In this document: positions 22,870-32,734 of the stretch, in pieces
Layout of the letters: each line of letters opens with the position of its first letter
Position numbering within the stretch: the first letter of the stretch is position 1
NCBI GenBank assembly: GCA_050084515.1
Contig: CM114273.1
Coordinates: 31,992,001-32,056,000, forward strand
Source: Blasia pusilla
Lineage: Eukaryota > Marchantiophyta > Marchantiopsida > Blasiales
DNA length: 64,000 bases
Direction: 5' to 3'
Notes under the pieces: model-generated
Told to the model about the DNA's origin: nothing
Seen by the model: the letters and a program-made list of their open reading frames with translations, nothing else
Databases searched by the model: none
Translations under genes and position numbers: made by a program

Positions 22870-23675
22870 CTATGGAGTCCGGTGAAGAACTTGCACTTGC
22901 CTAGATGTAGCTTCAGCCCATGTAATTGCAATCGTCGAAACACCTCCTCTAGATGTCGCTCATGCTCCTCAACCGTGGCGCTAAAGACTATGATGTCATC
23001 AATATAACACCTAGCAAAATCCAAACCAGCCAAGATCCTATCCATGACCCTTTGAAACTCAGCCGGGGCGTTCTTTAACCCAAATGGTAAGAACCGCCAC
23101 TGGTACAAACAATCCTTCCCGTAAGGATCGATGCCCCAAAATGCCGTCTTCTAGCTGTCCTCCAATCTGATAGGCAGTTGATGGTATCCGGATCGCAAAT
23201 CCAATGAACTAAAGACCTTTGCGTGACCAATCGCATCAAAGATCTCCTCAGGGGTGGGCATGGCATACCTATCGGACTTCGTCTGTCGATTGATAGGTCG
23301 GTAATCCGCACACATCCGCCTTTCCGTCCAGTTGCCATGCACATCCTTCTTGGCGGGCATGATAGTGGTAGATGCATACTCCCCATGGGACATCTCCACT
23401 AGTCCTACTCCGACCAAGTCCTGGCTCCTACTCTGAATCAGAGCCCTCTCCATATCACTGTACCTGTAGGGTCGTCAAAAGATCGGCGTGTCACTCGACA
23501 ACTCAATGCGGATCCCCGATCCCTTCAGCGTACCCAAATCCTCCATGCTAAATGCAAAGCAACTCCTATAACTCATGAGGAACTGATGTATCCGGCGCCG
23601 CTCTCCTCCTATCAACTTAGGGCCCATATCTGGCTCCCAAGTCTCCATCGCGACTACGGTAGGACTCTCTGGCAC
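22870..23675 (-). pseudogene. reverse transcriptase, copy 1
   Basis: RNA-dependent DNA polymerase of a Ty3/gypsy element. Visible: the entry region IRIELSSDTPIF; ASTTIMPAKKDVHGNW and RMCADYRPINRQT; motif A FSSLDLRSGYHQLPI with its Asp (near 23200); FLPFGLKNAPAEFQRVMD (near 23080); the catalytic box YIDD in CYIDDIIVF (near 23005); and KLHLGKCKFF at the deletion junction (22870). Stops and a frame change near 23460 and 23150 disable it. The thumb, connection and RNase H are deleted. Confidence 0.9.
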
Positions 23676-23993
23676 AGGTATCGGTGGTTGCTATGGTGCA
23701 ACCCCATCTTGAACAACAACACTCGGCTGCTCTTCTGCTGCCAACTGCAAATTCTGATCTCCTCCACGTGCAGTGCTCAAAACCATGCTCGATGTTGTGG
23801 CTATCATCTCCTGGCATACCTGCAAAACATCCCAAGAAGTCCAAGGGTGTCTCTCCCGATCTCCCCTGGTGTGTCGATCTCCTCGGGTCTCGCCCCCAGC
23901 CACTGCCTCCACCATTTTGGTAGGCATTGGGCTCACCAACGCAACCGCTGTGATCTGTCGCGATCTCATCCGACGCTGCTCAGCCACTCCCAA
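23676..23993 (-). other. linker between methyltransferase and reverse transcriptase, copy 1
   Basis: A low-complexity, Gly/Glu-rich polar frame (GVAEQRRMR to VAPW) with no recognised domain. It corresponds to 32350-32735 of copy 2. Confidence 0.5.
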
Positions 23994-23999
23994 AGCTGA

Positions 24000-24935
24000 A
24001 GATCCATGTCAAGCAGCTCACGTCCGTCGCATGACCCAAGACATGGCGTCGTGATGCCTCTGATACTGACAGGACTGCCGTCACTCCTGTGGGAAATCCC
24101 ATCGCCCGCTCTCTCTCGTCGGCGTTGGGCTCCACCAACCTCTGAACCTGGTCATCCCAAACCAAGCCAGGACCGGCCTCCTTGTATGCATAGGAAGCGG
24201 GAAAACTCACAAACGTGGGAAAGGATGCCCGCGGCCTACCTACCCTGTTGACCACAGTCAGCGGTGGTCGATCATGGTGCCTCACTGCTTGTGATCGATG
24301 ACCACGATCTAGAATGGGATCCACTAACAAATGGGAGGGGCGCTCCACTCTGCATACGCCCTCCGTAACACCGCATGGGGCACCAAGTTGGTCCACCATA
24401 GACGCGGGCGATGGGCTCTAGAACCTACACTCGCCGCATCCAAGAACACTGCTGGGCCAATCTAGGCACGCACCTTCTGATGAGCACTCATCACCACCCG
24501 TGACCTGGAGTCTCCTAAGATGGGCACATTCTCTAGAATGTAGGCTAGAGAACGAGATTGGTGCTCCTGCAACTGCCGTAAGACCCTCAACATCTCCCAA
24601 AAAAATATGGACCAAGTGTCAGCCAACCCGCTACCTTGTCCAACACTCAATTGACCCTAACATGGCCAACCGGCAATGACCAAATCAATGGTCCCTACCC
24701 GCTCTAAGTCATGCGCTCCCAACAGCGAAATATCCCTCGGTAGGGAACTCTGGTACCCCTATACCACGGACGCAGACAATAAGTCGGGAAAACGTAGGCG
24801 TAAGTGCACCACATGTCGTAGTGAGACGCACCTCACAACATCATCACTCTCCACATACAAGTACTGCTGTACTCTCACTCCTGCCTGCAAAACAGCAGCT
24901 AACCCGGTGCTAATCCCTCCAAAGAGATCTAACAC
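24000..24935 (-). pseudogene. C5-cytosine DNA methyltransferase domain, copy 1
   Basis: Transfers methyl from S-adenosylmethionine to C5 of cytosine. Motif I VLDLFGGISTGLAAVLQAG is at 24935-24880. Motif IV GWPC at 24670-24660 is followed directly by TAG (24657-24659), where copy 2 has the Gln codon of the Pro-Cys-Gln motif. Motif VI YILENVPILGD is at 24545-24511 and motif VIII SRAHRPRLWW at 24425-24396. A short target-recognition region follows, with SFPASYAYKEAGPGLVWDD near 24190. Motif IX ERERAMGFPTG is at 24118-24086 and motif X RRHVLGHATDV at 24058-24020. The order is the standard, unpermuted one. Frame changes near 24760 and 24420 and the stop next to the catalytic cysteine make it inactive. 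Confidence 0.85.
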
Positions 24936-25403
24936 TCGAATACCCTCCTCCGGGATACACCACACAATGGGTGTGGTATCCAAGGGTGTCATCGTAGCAC
25001 TTCCTGCTACCTCGGGTTCCTCAGACCCGTCACGCTCCAGTGCAAACGCCTCGCTCCACGCGGTCTGCACGTGCTCATCTGCCAAATTTTGAAGCTCCTC
25101 AGTCGAGCCCCACAACGGCACCTCTCCTCCACGGAATGATGCAACTACCATAACACTCCTCTCCATAGAAATTTCAGGAATGGGAGTATCCTCTGCATAG
25201 ACATGTCCCTCAATCAAATCACTAGGCCAAGTGATGGCACTGCTAAATGCTGCTAAGGTCACGATCTCTCCTGGCCGTTGCTCGATCATTGCACATGTGA
25301 ATCGAACGGGTAATGAGCTAAGGCGCCCATCACTTGACTGCCATCCTGGTCTGTAGGACACTAACTCCTCCAAGTAATCCAGGGAAAACCCCATCGAGTA
25401 CTG
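24936..25403 (-). pseudogene. protease C-terminal part and spacer before the methyltransferase, copy 1
   Basis: The segment LQYSMGFSLDYLEELV, YRPGWQSSDGR, LPVRFTC matches copy 2 at 34160-34020. A polar spacer follows (SFRGGEVPLWGSTEEL). The DSGA part of the protease is lost beyond the breakpoint at 25403. The frame is open and continuous into methyltransferase motif I, as in copy 2. Confidence 0.7.
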
Positions 25404-25950
25404 CAGGGCGCACTGTCTTGAGAGTGCATGACGTTTTGCCATCCGGTGTTCTCTTGTTGGAGGGACGCGATGGTATGGTATGGAAGGACCATGTGCGTAA
25501 TTATGCACCATGTCACCTTCCTAACATTGATGGTACAATGGATCCGAGCTTAGCAGTAGTTCCTACAGGCTTGTGTTGGATGTTGTATGGTTCAGCCCGT
25601 GGTGCGGCCACGATGCTAGTCTGTGATGGTTGTTCGAGAGGTTGACATATGGCATGTCTGACGCCTCCTCTCACTAGGGTTCCTCGGGGACGATGGATGG
25701 TCCCAGATGTACATAGAGGAGATACTAGGCAGGTTTCGATCCTGAATTTTTCTCTGCCGTGGATGACAGGAAGGCGACTAATGATGGGGCCACATGAGCA
25801 CCCGGCCTTCTTGCTCTTAGCGTCCAAGAGATGTATGTCATGGTAGGTAGGGATAGATGGCTATCTGGAGTTAGAGGGACCTAACCACCAGCTAGGGGGG
25901 CGATTGGAGATATTTTGGTACTTCTTGTCTCATTGTTTGGATGCCATGAG
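25402..25950 (+). mobile_element. inverted 3'-end fragment of the same gypsy family
   Basis: This plus-strand segment repeats the GPY/F module and PHD region of the family (TVLRVHDVLPSGVLLLEG to RGRWMVPDV). It then has the untranslated tail and a polypurine tract AGGGGGGCGA (25894-25903), identical to that of copy 2. It is about 93% identical to the reverse complement of 21790-22105 by eye. The junction with copy 1 at 25400 falls on a CTGCAG palindrome. The PHD has CDGC intact, but the conserved Trp codon is TGA and the first CxxC is altered. Confidence 0.8.
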
Positions 25951-27523
25951 TTAGCATGGGATCATGCGTGTTTGTGTGTGTGTTCGGTGAGAGCGATGTA
26001 TGTTTTGTAGCGATGTGTATGTGCACGATAAGGACTTTTCCGTATGGGCCCCACCTTTCCCTTCTTTCTCATTCCCCTTACTTGCCTTCGTATTCCATAC
26101 TCCCCCATTTCTTCCTCCCTCCACCTCCACTCCCTCGTCCCTCATTGCTCCTCTCATCCTTGCATTGCCTTCCATTATGGACTAAAAATATGGGTCCCAC
26201 CTCTTGGAACCCATGTCCGTCGACATGTTCAGACTTGTCCGTCCTAAGGAAGGACTTGTATGTTTTTGTGCAACCATGCTAGTCGCGAGCCTTGTATGGC
26301 ATTACAGGCCTTGTGTGAGTTTCTGGGGGCTAATGCAAGGCTTGTGCACGCTTAGGGTTGGCCGGTGCATTCAAGCCAGGATTGATGCAGACCTCTGAGA
26401 GCGAGGCACGAGCTCGATGCAGGCTATAAAAAAAGTGTCAAGAACGAACCACGGGTTGTTGAACTAGGTGTGGGTTGTCCAAGCCTGGGTCTATGTTACA
26501 AGCGGGGCAAGCCAAGTTGGAAGCCATAGGAACCCGGGCCCACATGGACATGTTCATCCTAAGAGCCAACTTCGTCATTGTGCAACCTTGTTTACTAGTA
26601 AGGTGCCCGCGCGATGCATGGGAAATAAAAAAATTTGTTTCAGGAACTTTTGCTAGTGCTGGTGAAAGAACTAATGAAAGGAGTAATGATATTATACACA
26701 AATTAAATTTTCTTATTGCCCGTAGCATGTGAAACATTTTCTTGTCGCCTAAGTGCCAAGTGTCAAACATAGATGTGTTTTTAAATGAAGAAGGCACTCT
26801 CCAATAATAATATATATTATACCAAAAAGTGGAAATCTCTCCTTCAAATAACAAGGACCCTAATTAAACTACAATTCTTTAGAATCCTACTTATGTCCAA
26901 CCCTTATAGTAGGAGCATATATGGTTTGGCACATGCATTTCAAAATATCAACATAGAGGGAAGAAAACCTAGATTAAAAAATTCCTATATTTTTCTTAAA
27001 AGACTTTTTAAAGAAAATTTTTCTACCCCTCTATCCTCGTCTCTATCAAGGATATTTACTTGTTTCCCGAGTGCATTACACTTACATTTGGGCAACAAGT
27101 AAATATCCCTAAAGGTCATATGGCACTTGAGCAAGGATAAAAAAAAATTTGAAAAAAATTTAACATAAACTTATCTATCAAGGTTGCATATGAACAAAGT
27201 CCATGTCCATATTTATAGATTTATGCCCATCCTATGGAAATACTTGTGTTTTCCAATCATAATTAGATTTCCATATTTTATATTTGTATCGAAGAAATAT
27301 TTTATTAGTTTAATTGGAAGAGATTTCTAGTTCTATCTTGAATTCAAATGGAAGCAAGAGAGATGAAATGGATTTCAAATAGTAGAGAGGGAGAAATAAA
27401 GTGATAAATTTTTAACAAGAAAGGATCTCAAAATGATTTTTAATATATAATTTTCAAGAAGAGTGGGGAATATTCTTAATAAAATAAATAAACTCAAGAA
27501 CAACTAAATGAGTTTGATGATTT
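25951..27523. other. non-coding stretch with dispersed repeat pieces
   Basis: The first ~100 bp resemble the start of the gypsy LTR (GAGCGATGTATGTTTTGTAG). The segments 26200-26620 and 27180-27245 carry the CATGTCC/TTGTGCAACC repeat also seen at 21290-21774. The rest is AT-rich with no gene. Confidence 0.4.
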
Positions 27524-27628
27524 GTTGTACGAATCCACATCGTCATACAACATACATCGTTGACATATCATACTCACATACATACATAACATAGACGAGA
27601 GCATACACAAACACAAGTGTACCACAAC
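27524..27628. repeat. extra copy of the first ~105 bp of the gypsy LTR
   Basis: Nearly identical, in direct orientation, to 27997-28104. It lies immediately beyond the 3' LTR of copy 2, so the LTR start appears twice. This may reflect a tandem LTR or unequal recombination. Confidence 0.7.
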
Positions 27629-28102
27629 TGAAATCCGTGAAAGACCTACTGTCATAAAACACGTATATAATCACATACAATCGAGCCAAACCCACTCCAC
27701 GATGGGAAAATCTAGGTCGAAGCTTGTGGGAACCACCATAGCCAAGAGCTCTACTCACTACCAAGGCTAACTCCCAACGCAATAGGCTCAACTCAAAGAA
27801 CTAACTGTTCTTTGAGTGCACTCCATACTATATCCTCCAACCTAAGAGCGGGCCCTATTGGAAAAGTCACCCTCAACTGAGTAACCCCCAACCCTATGTA
27901 TGAAACAGCATCTCTACCTAAACACTACGGCCCTACATAAGGTATGGCCTCTACTAGCACACTATACTCTACAACATAATCCGTATGGTCATGACAGTTG
28001 TCATACGAATCCACATCGTCATACAACATACATCGCTGACATACCATACTCACATACATACATAACATAGACGAGAGCATACACAAACATAAGTGTACCA
28101 CA
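27629..28102 (-). mobile_element. 3' LTR of gypsy copy 2 (~474 bp)
   Basis: On the minus strand it starts TGTGGTACACTT right after the polypurine tract and ends CGGATTTCA, the usual TG..CA. The last 368 bp (27629-27996) are about 97% identical to the truncated 5' LTR at 37927-38293. The first ~105 bp are repeated again at 27524-27628. Confidence 0.65.
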
Positions 28103-28104
28103 AC

Positions 28105-28114
28105 TCGCCCCCCT
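28105..28114 (-). other. polypurine tract of gypsy copy 2
   Basis: AGGGGGGCGA on the minus strand, directly before the LTR start. The same ten bases occur at 25894-25903 in the inverted fragment. Expected primer for plus-strand DNA synthesis. Confidence 0.65.
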
Positions 28115-28276
28115 AACTAGGGTTAGGTCCCTCTAACTCCCAAGTAGCCCTATACATCTACTACATGCTATACACCTTCTTGGGTGCACGAATCAGAAGG
28201 TCGGGTGCTAGGTTGCCCCATCGTTAGTCGCCTATCTGTAATCCATATCACGCAAAGATCAAGTTATCTACCTCTC

Positions 28277-28430
28277 CTAAGTACATCGAGGACAAACCCA
28301 CCTTCCAGTAGGAACAACATCCATACGTGGAGTCAAACACATCATGTGCCAACCCCTAGAACACCGATCACACACCAACATACGGGCTGCGTTACTAGCA
28401 GACCCACACAACATGCACCTCAAGCTAGCA
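28277..28430 (-). pseudogene. PHD finger at the integrase C-terminus, copy 2
   Basis: The last ~47 residues of the pol frame form a full C4HC3 zinc signature: CMLC, eleven residues, CDRC, four residues, His, two residues, Cys, then a Trp and CPRC just before the stop at 28277. PHD fingers bind histone H3 tails, with or without lysine-4 methylation. Chromoviral gypsy integrases usually carry a chromodomain at this end. The PHD could play a comparable targeting role here. The eight ligands and the Trp before the last CxxC are all present in this copy. Confidence 0.85.
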
Positions 28431-29626
28431 CGTATCATGGCTAAGCTTGGGTCAACACTACCATCCACATTTGGAAGATGACATGGCGCACAATTACGCA
28501 CATGGTCCTTCCAAACAACTCCATCACGACCCTCCAACATGAGAACTCCAGAAGCTAACACCTCGCGCACTCGTAAAATAGTGTGGCCTGCCGTCACATC
28601 CAACGTTGTCGGTGCAATCTGCTGCAAATAGACATAGTCCCCCACATGGAACCTACGAATCGATGATCGATAACCTCCACCCCGAATGGTTGCATACCGC
28701 AACATATCCCTGTGTTGAGCAATGGCAAGGTTCTCAAAGGCTGTTGGCATAACTCTCCGAAAGAGCTCTGCCCGCTGAGAACACACTCTCATCCACATCT
28801 CTGGGTCATCAAGGTTCACCACCTCACTAGACTCCCGACGAATTGTTGCTGGCAAGTCTAGATCTCGGCCGTATAACAGAAAATAAGGTGAGAAGGAAGC
28901 CAACGATGCTTGGCGACTGAACCTATACCCCATGGCTAACCATGGCAACTGAATATCCGAGTCTCCAAGATGCCCCTTCTATAGGCCATACTTGCGCAAT
29001 GCCCTCTTCGCCGTCTGAACCACATGCTCAGCCAAACCATCCACCTCTGGATGATCTCAAGATGTGGTCCGATGATCAATCAACGCCTTGTCACACAAGA
29101 CCTGAAACTCACCCTGAAACTCTGTCAGACAGTGGTCGGTCAAGACTTGGTGGTGCACCAAAATGACTAAGCACTCTATCAAGAAACGCATACGCCGTTC
29201 CTCACTTGCCTTGTCAGGTAATGCCACCAACTCAATCCACTTGGAGAAGTGCTCCACCATCACCAACACATATCGATGATGTCGTACACTCAACGGTAAC
29301 GGTCCCGCAAAGTCCACACTCCAACGGTAACCCAACCCTATAAAAGGCAAGGGATGTAACTGTGGTGTAGGGGCATTGAATGATGCCCTCACCTGGTCAC
29401 AAACCATACAACGTGATACAAACTGTTGCACCTGAGTATGCATGCCACGCCACCAATACTGACCAAGGAGTAAGCTATACGTACGCTTTACCCCAAAATG
29501 TCCCAACTCCTCATGGGCATGTCGCACAATGCGCTCTCGCATTCGCATTTGGCTCTACCATCCTCCCACACACGCATGTCGCACAATGCGTGTGTGGGAG
29601 GATGGTAGAGCCAAATGCGGCACTAC
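28431..29626 (-). pseudogene. integrase, copy 2 (HHCC zinc domain, DDE core, GPY/F-like module)
   Basis: The N-terminal zinc domain is HAHEELGHFGVKR followed by CMVCDQVR (29500-29400). The core has GLGYRWSVDFAGPL (first Asp, 29350-29310), LTDHCLTEF (second Asp, near 29130) and DHPEVDGLAEHVV (acidic residue, near 29010). PWLAMGYR follows, then a C-terminal module with FHVGDYVYLQQI and VLMLEGRDGVVWKDHV (28670-28510). Stops at 29057-29059 (TGA where copy 1 has CGA) and 28979-28981 (TAG where copy 1 has Gln), plus a frame slip near 29170, inactivate it. A palindrome lies just upstream of the zinc domain. Confidence 0.9.
29544..29619. repeat. 34-bp perfect palindrome with 8-base loop
   Basis: Arms 29544-29577 and 29586-29619 are perfectly complementary, starting CGCATTTGGCTCTACCATCC. 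A further direct copy of CTACCATCCTCCCACACACG starts near 29633. It lies inside the pol coding region upstream of integrase and disrupts it. Confidence 0.95.
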
Positions 29627-30176
29627 TCATACTCTACCATCCTCCCACACACGGAGAATATGTGTTCCCTCCAATCGATACCTCTTAGCACGTTGAAGAA
29701 CACGGTCTCGCTCCTTGGCACTCACTATGCCTGGCATCCTATTGGTCCGTAGGAACTCCAACACCAACGTATCATCATGAATATCACGCTGATCCGTACC
29801 ACCATCTCCAACCTTAGGATCTGAAGGCTGGCCATCTATCCTCTGACTAGAGTAAGATGTCATGTGGTCCTCCATACTAGAGTCCACCCCTAACCAACAT
29901 AAAAAGGCGAATGCATGCCAACCTGGCACCATCTCCTCATGAACCTCCCCATGCCATCTAGCCCCATTGCATCCTCTTGGCTAGTACATGGGTTCCTACT
30001 CAACCCATCAGCATCAAGGTTGGCAACTCTAGGTCTATGTACCACTTGGAAGTCATACTCTTGTAAGATAAGAGCCCACCGTGCAAGCTTCCCTGTAAGT
30101 TTGTCATACTCCATCAACCACTTGAGCGGCTGGTGATGAGTAACAAGGGTAAACTGTGCGCCAAACAAGTAACACC
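29627..30176 (-). pseudogene. RNase H C-terminal half and spacer to integrase, copy 2
   Basis: After the solo LTR the frame resumes with FRCYLFGAQFTLVTHHQP, KWLMEYDKLTGKLARW and the RNase H end DFQVVHRPRVANLDADGLSR, where the Asp is a catalytic-site residue. A polar spacer to integrase follows. The stretch includes one stop and one frame change near 29900. Confidence 0.85.
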
Positions 30177-30181
30177 TAAAG

Positions 30182-31191
30182 TATCGCACCCCTACTCTCC
30201 TTGAACGTCAATCTTTAGTGTTGCGGAAGCGTACGTTCAGTAGGACACGATCTCATCGCCGATCTGCACCCAAACATGCACTCTCGTTAGTCGGGTCTGG
30301 GCCAACCAGCGTTCCTAACCCACCAATTCTCAACTAGGCGTCTCATCAAGCTCAACCTTCCTTACTTCCTAGTTTCCAAAACATGGCAAGTCCTTCAAGA
30401 CTTGGAACAGACTTCCTGATTAGTCGAGGAACCTAAAACGGCACTTGCGGGCCTAGCGATCCCAACTGTTCAACGGACCTCCTGCGAGTTCCAAACCGAG
30501 ACCCAAGTAATTGAGTCACGGGGTGAAATCCAAGAGGGATGTCTAAAATCGCCTCCGTAGACTTGGTTCAGGTTTTCCAACCCAACCCCAAACTCTCGAT
30601 CCGTTCCATGCCCTTGAGCCGCTCCGTGGCGCCCAAAGTGGGGTTCGAGTTCCAAGCACTCTCGAAGACCTTCCCCCTTTCTAATACTTCTGGGGTTCTC
30701 CAATAACACCCCCCCCCCCCCCCCTTGGAAAAGGAGGGTCGGGCCCTTCATTGTGGCCCTCAACCCGACTCTACTTACAGTTGTTTCTGGGTTGTTTCTC
30801 AACTGCTGCTTATGCGTTTGTAGAGATCTTTAGTGCGTTTGAACCGGCTTTCCATAAGCCTTCCAACGCACCCTTGTTTGATCCAAATTCATCTTGGCGC
30901 TAAAAGTTATGGTTATAAATACAGTCGGAAACTCTCAAACGCTAGTGGCGTTCCAAATCCGGATTCTTCCTTTGGCAACCCACTTTCTAGACTCGACTCC
31001 TTTCAAGTCTTATTCCACGTTTGGTCTAGGTTTCTCGGTCGTGACCACAACATCTGAAACGCGAAGCCTCGCTTGCATCTCGTCTCTTGTCTCTTCTTTG
31101 AGACTACTCCAACGCGCAAACCATCTTAGCGTGAGCCCGTTAATGTTCAGATGTTCCGCTTGGCACTCGTTTGGTCATGAGGGTCGCGACA
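30182..31191 (-). mobile_element. solo LTR inserted in RNase H of copy 2, with TAAAG target duplication
   Basis: The 1010-bp segment starts TATCGCACC and ends GGTCGCGACA on the plus strand, that is, TGTCGCGACC..GCGATA on the minus strand. It is flanked by TAAAG at 30177-30181 and 31192-31196. Removing it with one TAAAG copy rejoins the RNase H frame exactly as VVHF-RCYLF. A TATAAATA box lies near 30913 on the plus strand, so transcriptional orientation is not settled. A 16-base C run occurs at 30709-30724. No coding capacity. An older relative lies at 4380-5349. Confidence 0.85.
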
Positions 31192-31196
31192 TAAAG

Positions 31197-31723
31197 TGTA
31201 CCACAGCCCACACTACTGCCAAGCACTCTCCCTCATATGAACTATAGCGCGACTCCCCTGCATTATTCGAACGACTTGCATAGGCCACCACAAACTCCAT
31301 GTGCTCATCATCATGTTGTGTCAACACCGCTCCAAGTCCCAATCTACTCCAATCAGTGTGTAGCTGAAATGGGCGCCCTCTGATATGTCTCCTCAAGATA
31401 GGCGTTGCCATCAACTGGGCCTTGAGCTCCACAAAAGCTCTCTCCTGGTCATCTCCCCAGTGCCACTCTTAATCTGATTTCAGCAATTGGTTCAAAGGCT
31501 TTGCCATAGCACTAAATCCCTTCACATACCTCCGATAGTAGTTCGCCAATCCCATGAATGCCCGAACTCTACTCACATCTACCGGACGCGGAATAAGTGC
31601 AATAGCCTCCACCTTTGCTTGCTGAACTCCCAAACCACGTGGATAAATCACATGACCCAAGTACTCAACATCCTCATGGAAGAACTTACACTTTCTTGGA
31701 TGAGACCATAGACTATAGACCAT
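31197..31723 (-). pseudogene. RT thumb/connection and RNase H N-terminal half, copy 2
   Basis: The connection includes HPRKCKFFHEDVEYLGH, then VRAFMGLANYYRRYVKGFS and KPLNQLLK (31700-31480). RNase H begins with FQLHTDWSRLGLGAVL (first catalytic Asp, 31370-31320), then EFVVAYASRS and YSSYEGECLAVVWAVVHF with the conserved Glu. A TAA lies near 31469. The domain is cut by the solo LTR at 31192. Confidence 0.9.
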
Positions 31724-32350
31724 GAGCTTTCAACCGCTCAAACACAATCTAGAAATGTATCTGATGCTCCTCCACTATGTTACTGAACACCAAGATATCA
31801 TCAATGTAACATTGAACAAAATCCAACCCTGCTAGGATCCTGTCCATCACTCTCTGAAACTCGGCACGTGCATTCTTCAACCCAAAGGGTAAGAATTTCC
31901 ACTAGTACAAACAATCCTTGCCATGAGAGTTGATACCCCAAAATGTTGTCTTGGCCTTGTCACTCTCCCGAATTGGCAATTGATGGTATATTGCCCGAAG
32001 ATCCAAAGTACTGAAAATCTTTTCCTGTCCCACCACATCAAAGATCTCCTCAGGTGTAGGCATGGCATACCTATTGGCCTTGGTTTGTCGATTGATAGGA
32101 CGGTAATCTCCACACATCCGCCTATCCGTGTAGTTGCCATGCATATCCTTTTTAGCAGGCATGACATTGGCTGATGCATACTCTCCATGCAACAACTCCA
32201 CTAATCCAGCCTCCAAAAGGTCCAACGTCCTACTCTGAATCAGGTCCCTCTCCATATCACTATATCGGTAGGGACGACGGAAGATTGGCGTATCACTAGC
32301 CAAATCAATCCGTATACCGGGTCCAACCAGAGAACCCAACTCCTTCATGC
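31724..32350 (-). pseudogene. reverse transcriptase, copy 2
   Basis: Ty3/gypsy reverse transcriptase: IRIDLASDTPIFRRPYRYS, ASANVMPAKKDMHGNY, RRMCGDYRPINRQTKANRY, motif A FSTLDLRAIYHQLPI (Asp near 32000), FLPFGLKNARAEFQRVMD and catalytic CYIDDILVFS (near 31810). Stops at 31902-31904 (TAG where copy 1 has CAG) and near 31770, with a frame slip into the connection domain. About 75% identical in protein to copy 1 by eye, so the two copies are distinct insertions of one family. Confidence 0.92.
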
Positions 32351-32734
32351 TAAAGGCAAAACAACTCCTATAAGCACATAAGAACTATGTCAAACGTCGT
32401 TTCTCACTTCCCGTAAGCTTGGGCCCAAGTAATAGCTCCCAAGTCTCTTCCACTGGCACACTAGAGGGAGAGGACGATGCCATTGGCTGCTACGCAACCC
32501 CCTCACAAGATGGTACACCCTTAGCTACACCATCATCTAAGCAAATAACTCCTCCACCAGCATGAGCAACCAACTCCACATGCCCAGCCATTACATCCCA
32601 TTTACTCCAAGGATGCAAAATACTACTCTCCTCGCCCCCAGCCGATGCCTCTTCCGTCCCGGTAGCCATCGAGTTCATCACAAGGGATGGAAGACACATA
32701 GACATAGTCCAAAGTCAACGCTGCTCGACCATAC
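32351..32734 (-). other. linker between methyltransferase and reverse transcriptase, copy 2
   Basis: A polar, acidic, Gly-rich frame without recognised domain. It contains TAG at 32385-32387, where copy 1 has CAG, and another stop near 32490. Confidence 0.5.

Larger units (their letters stand above)
21775..25403 (-). mobile_element. Ty3/gypsy retrotransposon with DNA methyltransferase, copy 1 (truncated)
   Basis: Read on the minus strand the order is protease C-terminal part and spacer (25403-24940), C5-methyltransferase (24935-24000), linker (23993-23676), reverse transcriptase (23675-22870), integrase core (22869-22130) and GPY/F module with PHD remnant (22128-21775). Gag and the DSGA protease site are missing, cut at 25403 where an inverted copy of the element's own 3' end begins. 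Compared with copy 2, about 1.3 kb (end of RT, RNase H and integrase N-terminus) is deleted at 22870, joining the RT motif KCKFF directly to integrase. Frames are broken in several places. Dead copy. Confidence 0.85.

Noticed and set aside
24676-25092. Plus-strand frame of 138 codons across the copy 1 methyltransferase
   Set aside because: Antisense shadow of the methyltransferase and spacer on the minus strand.
30833-31247. Plus-strand frames inside the solo LTR
   Set aside because: The segment is an LTR by its ends and target duplication; LTRs rarely code and no domain is visible.
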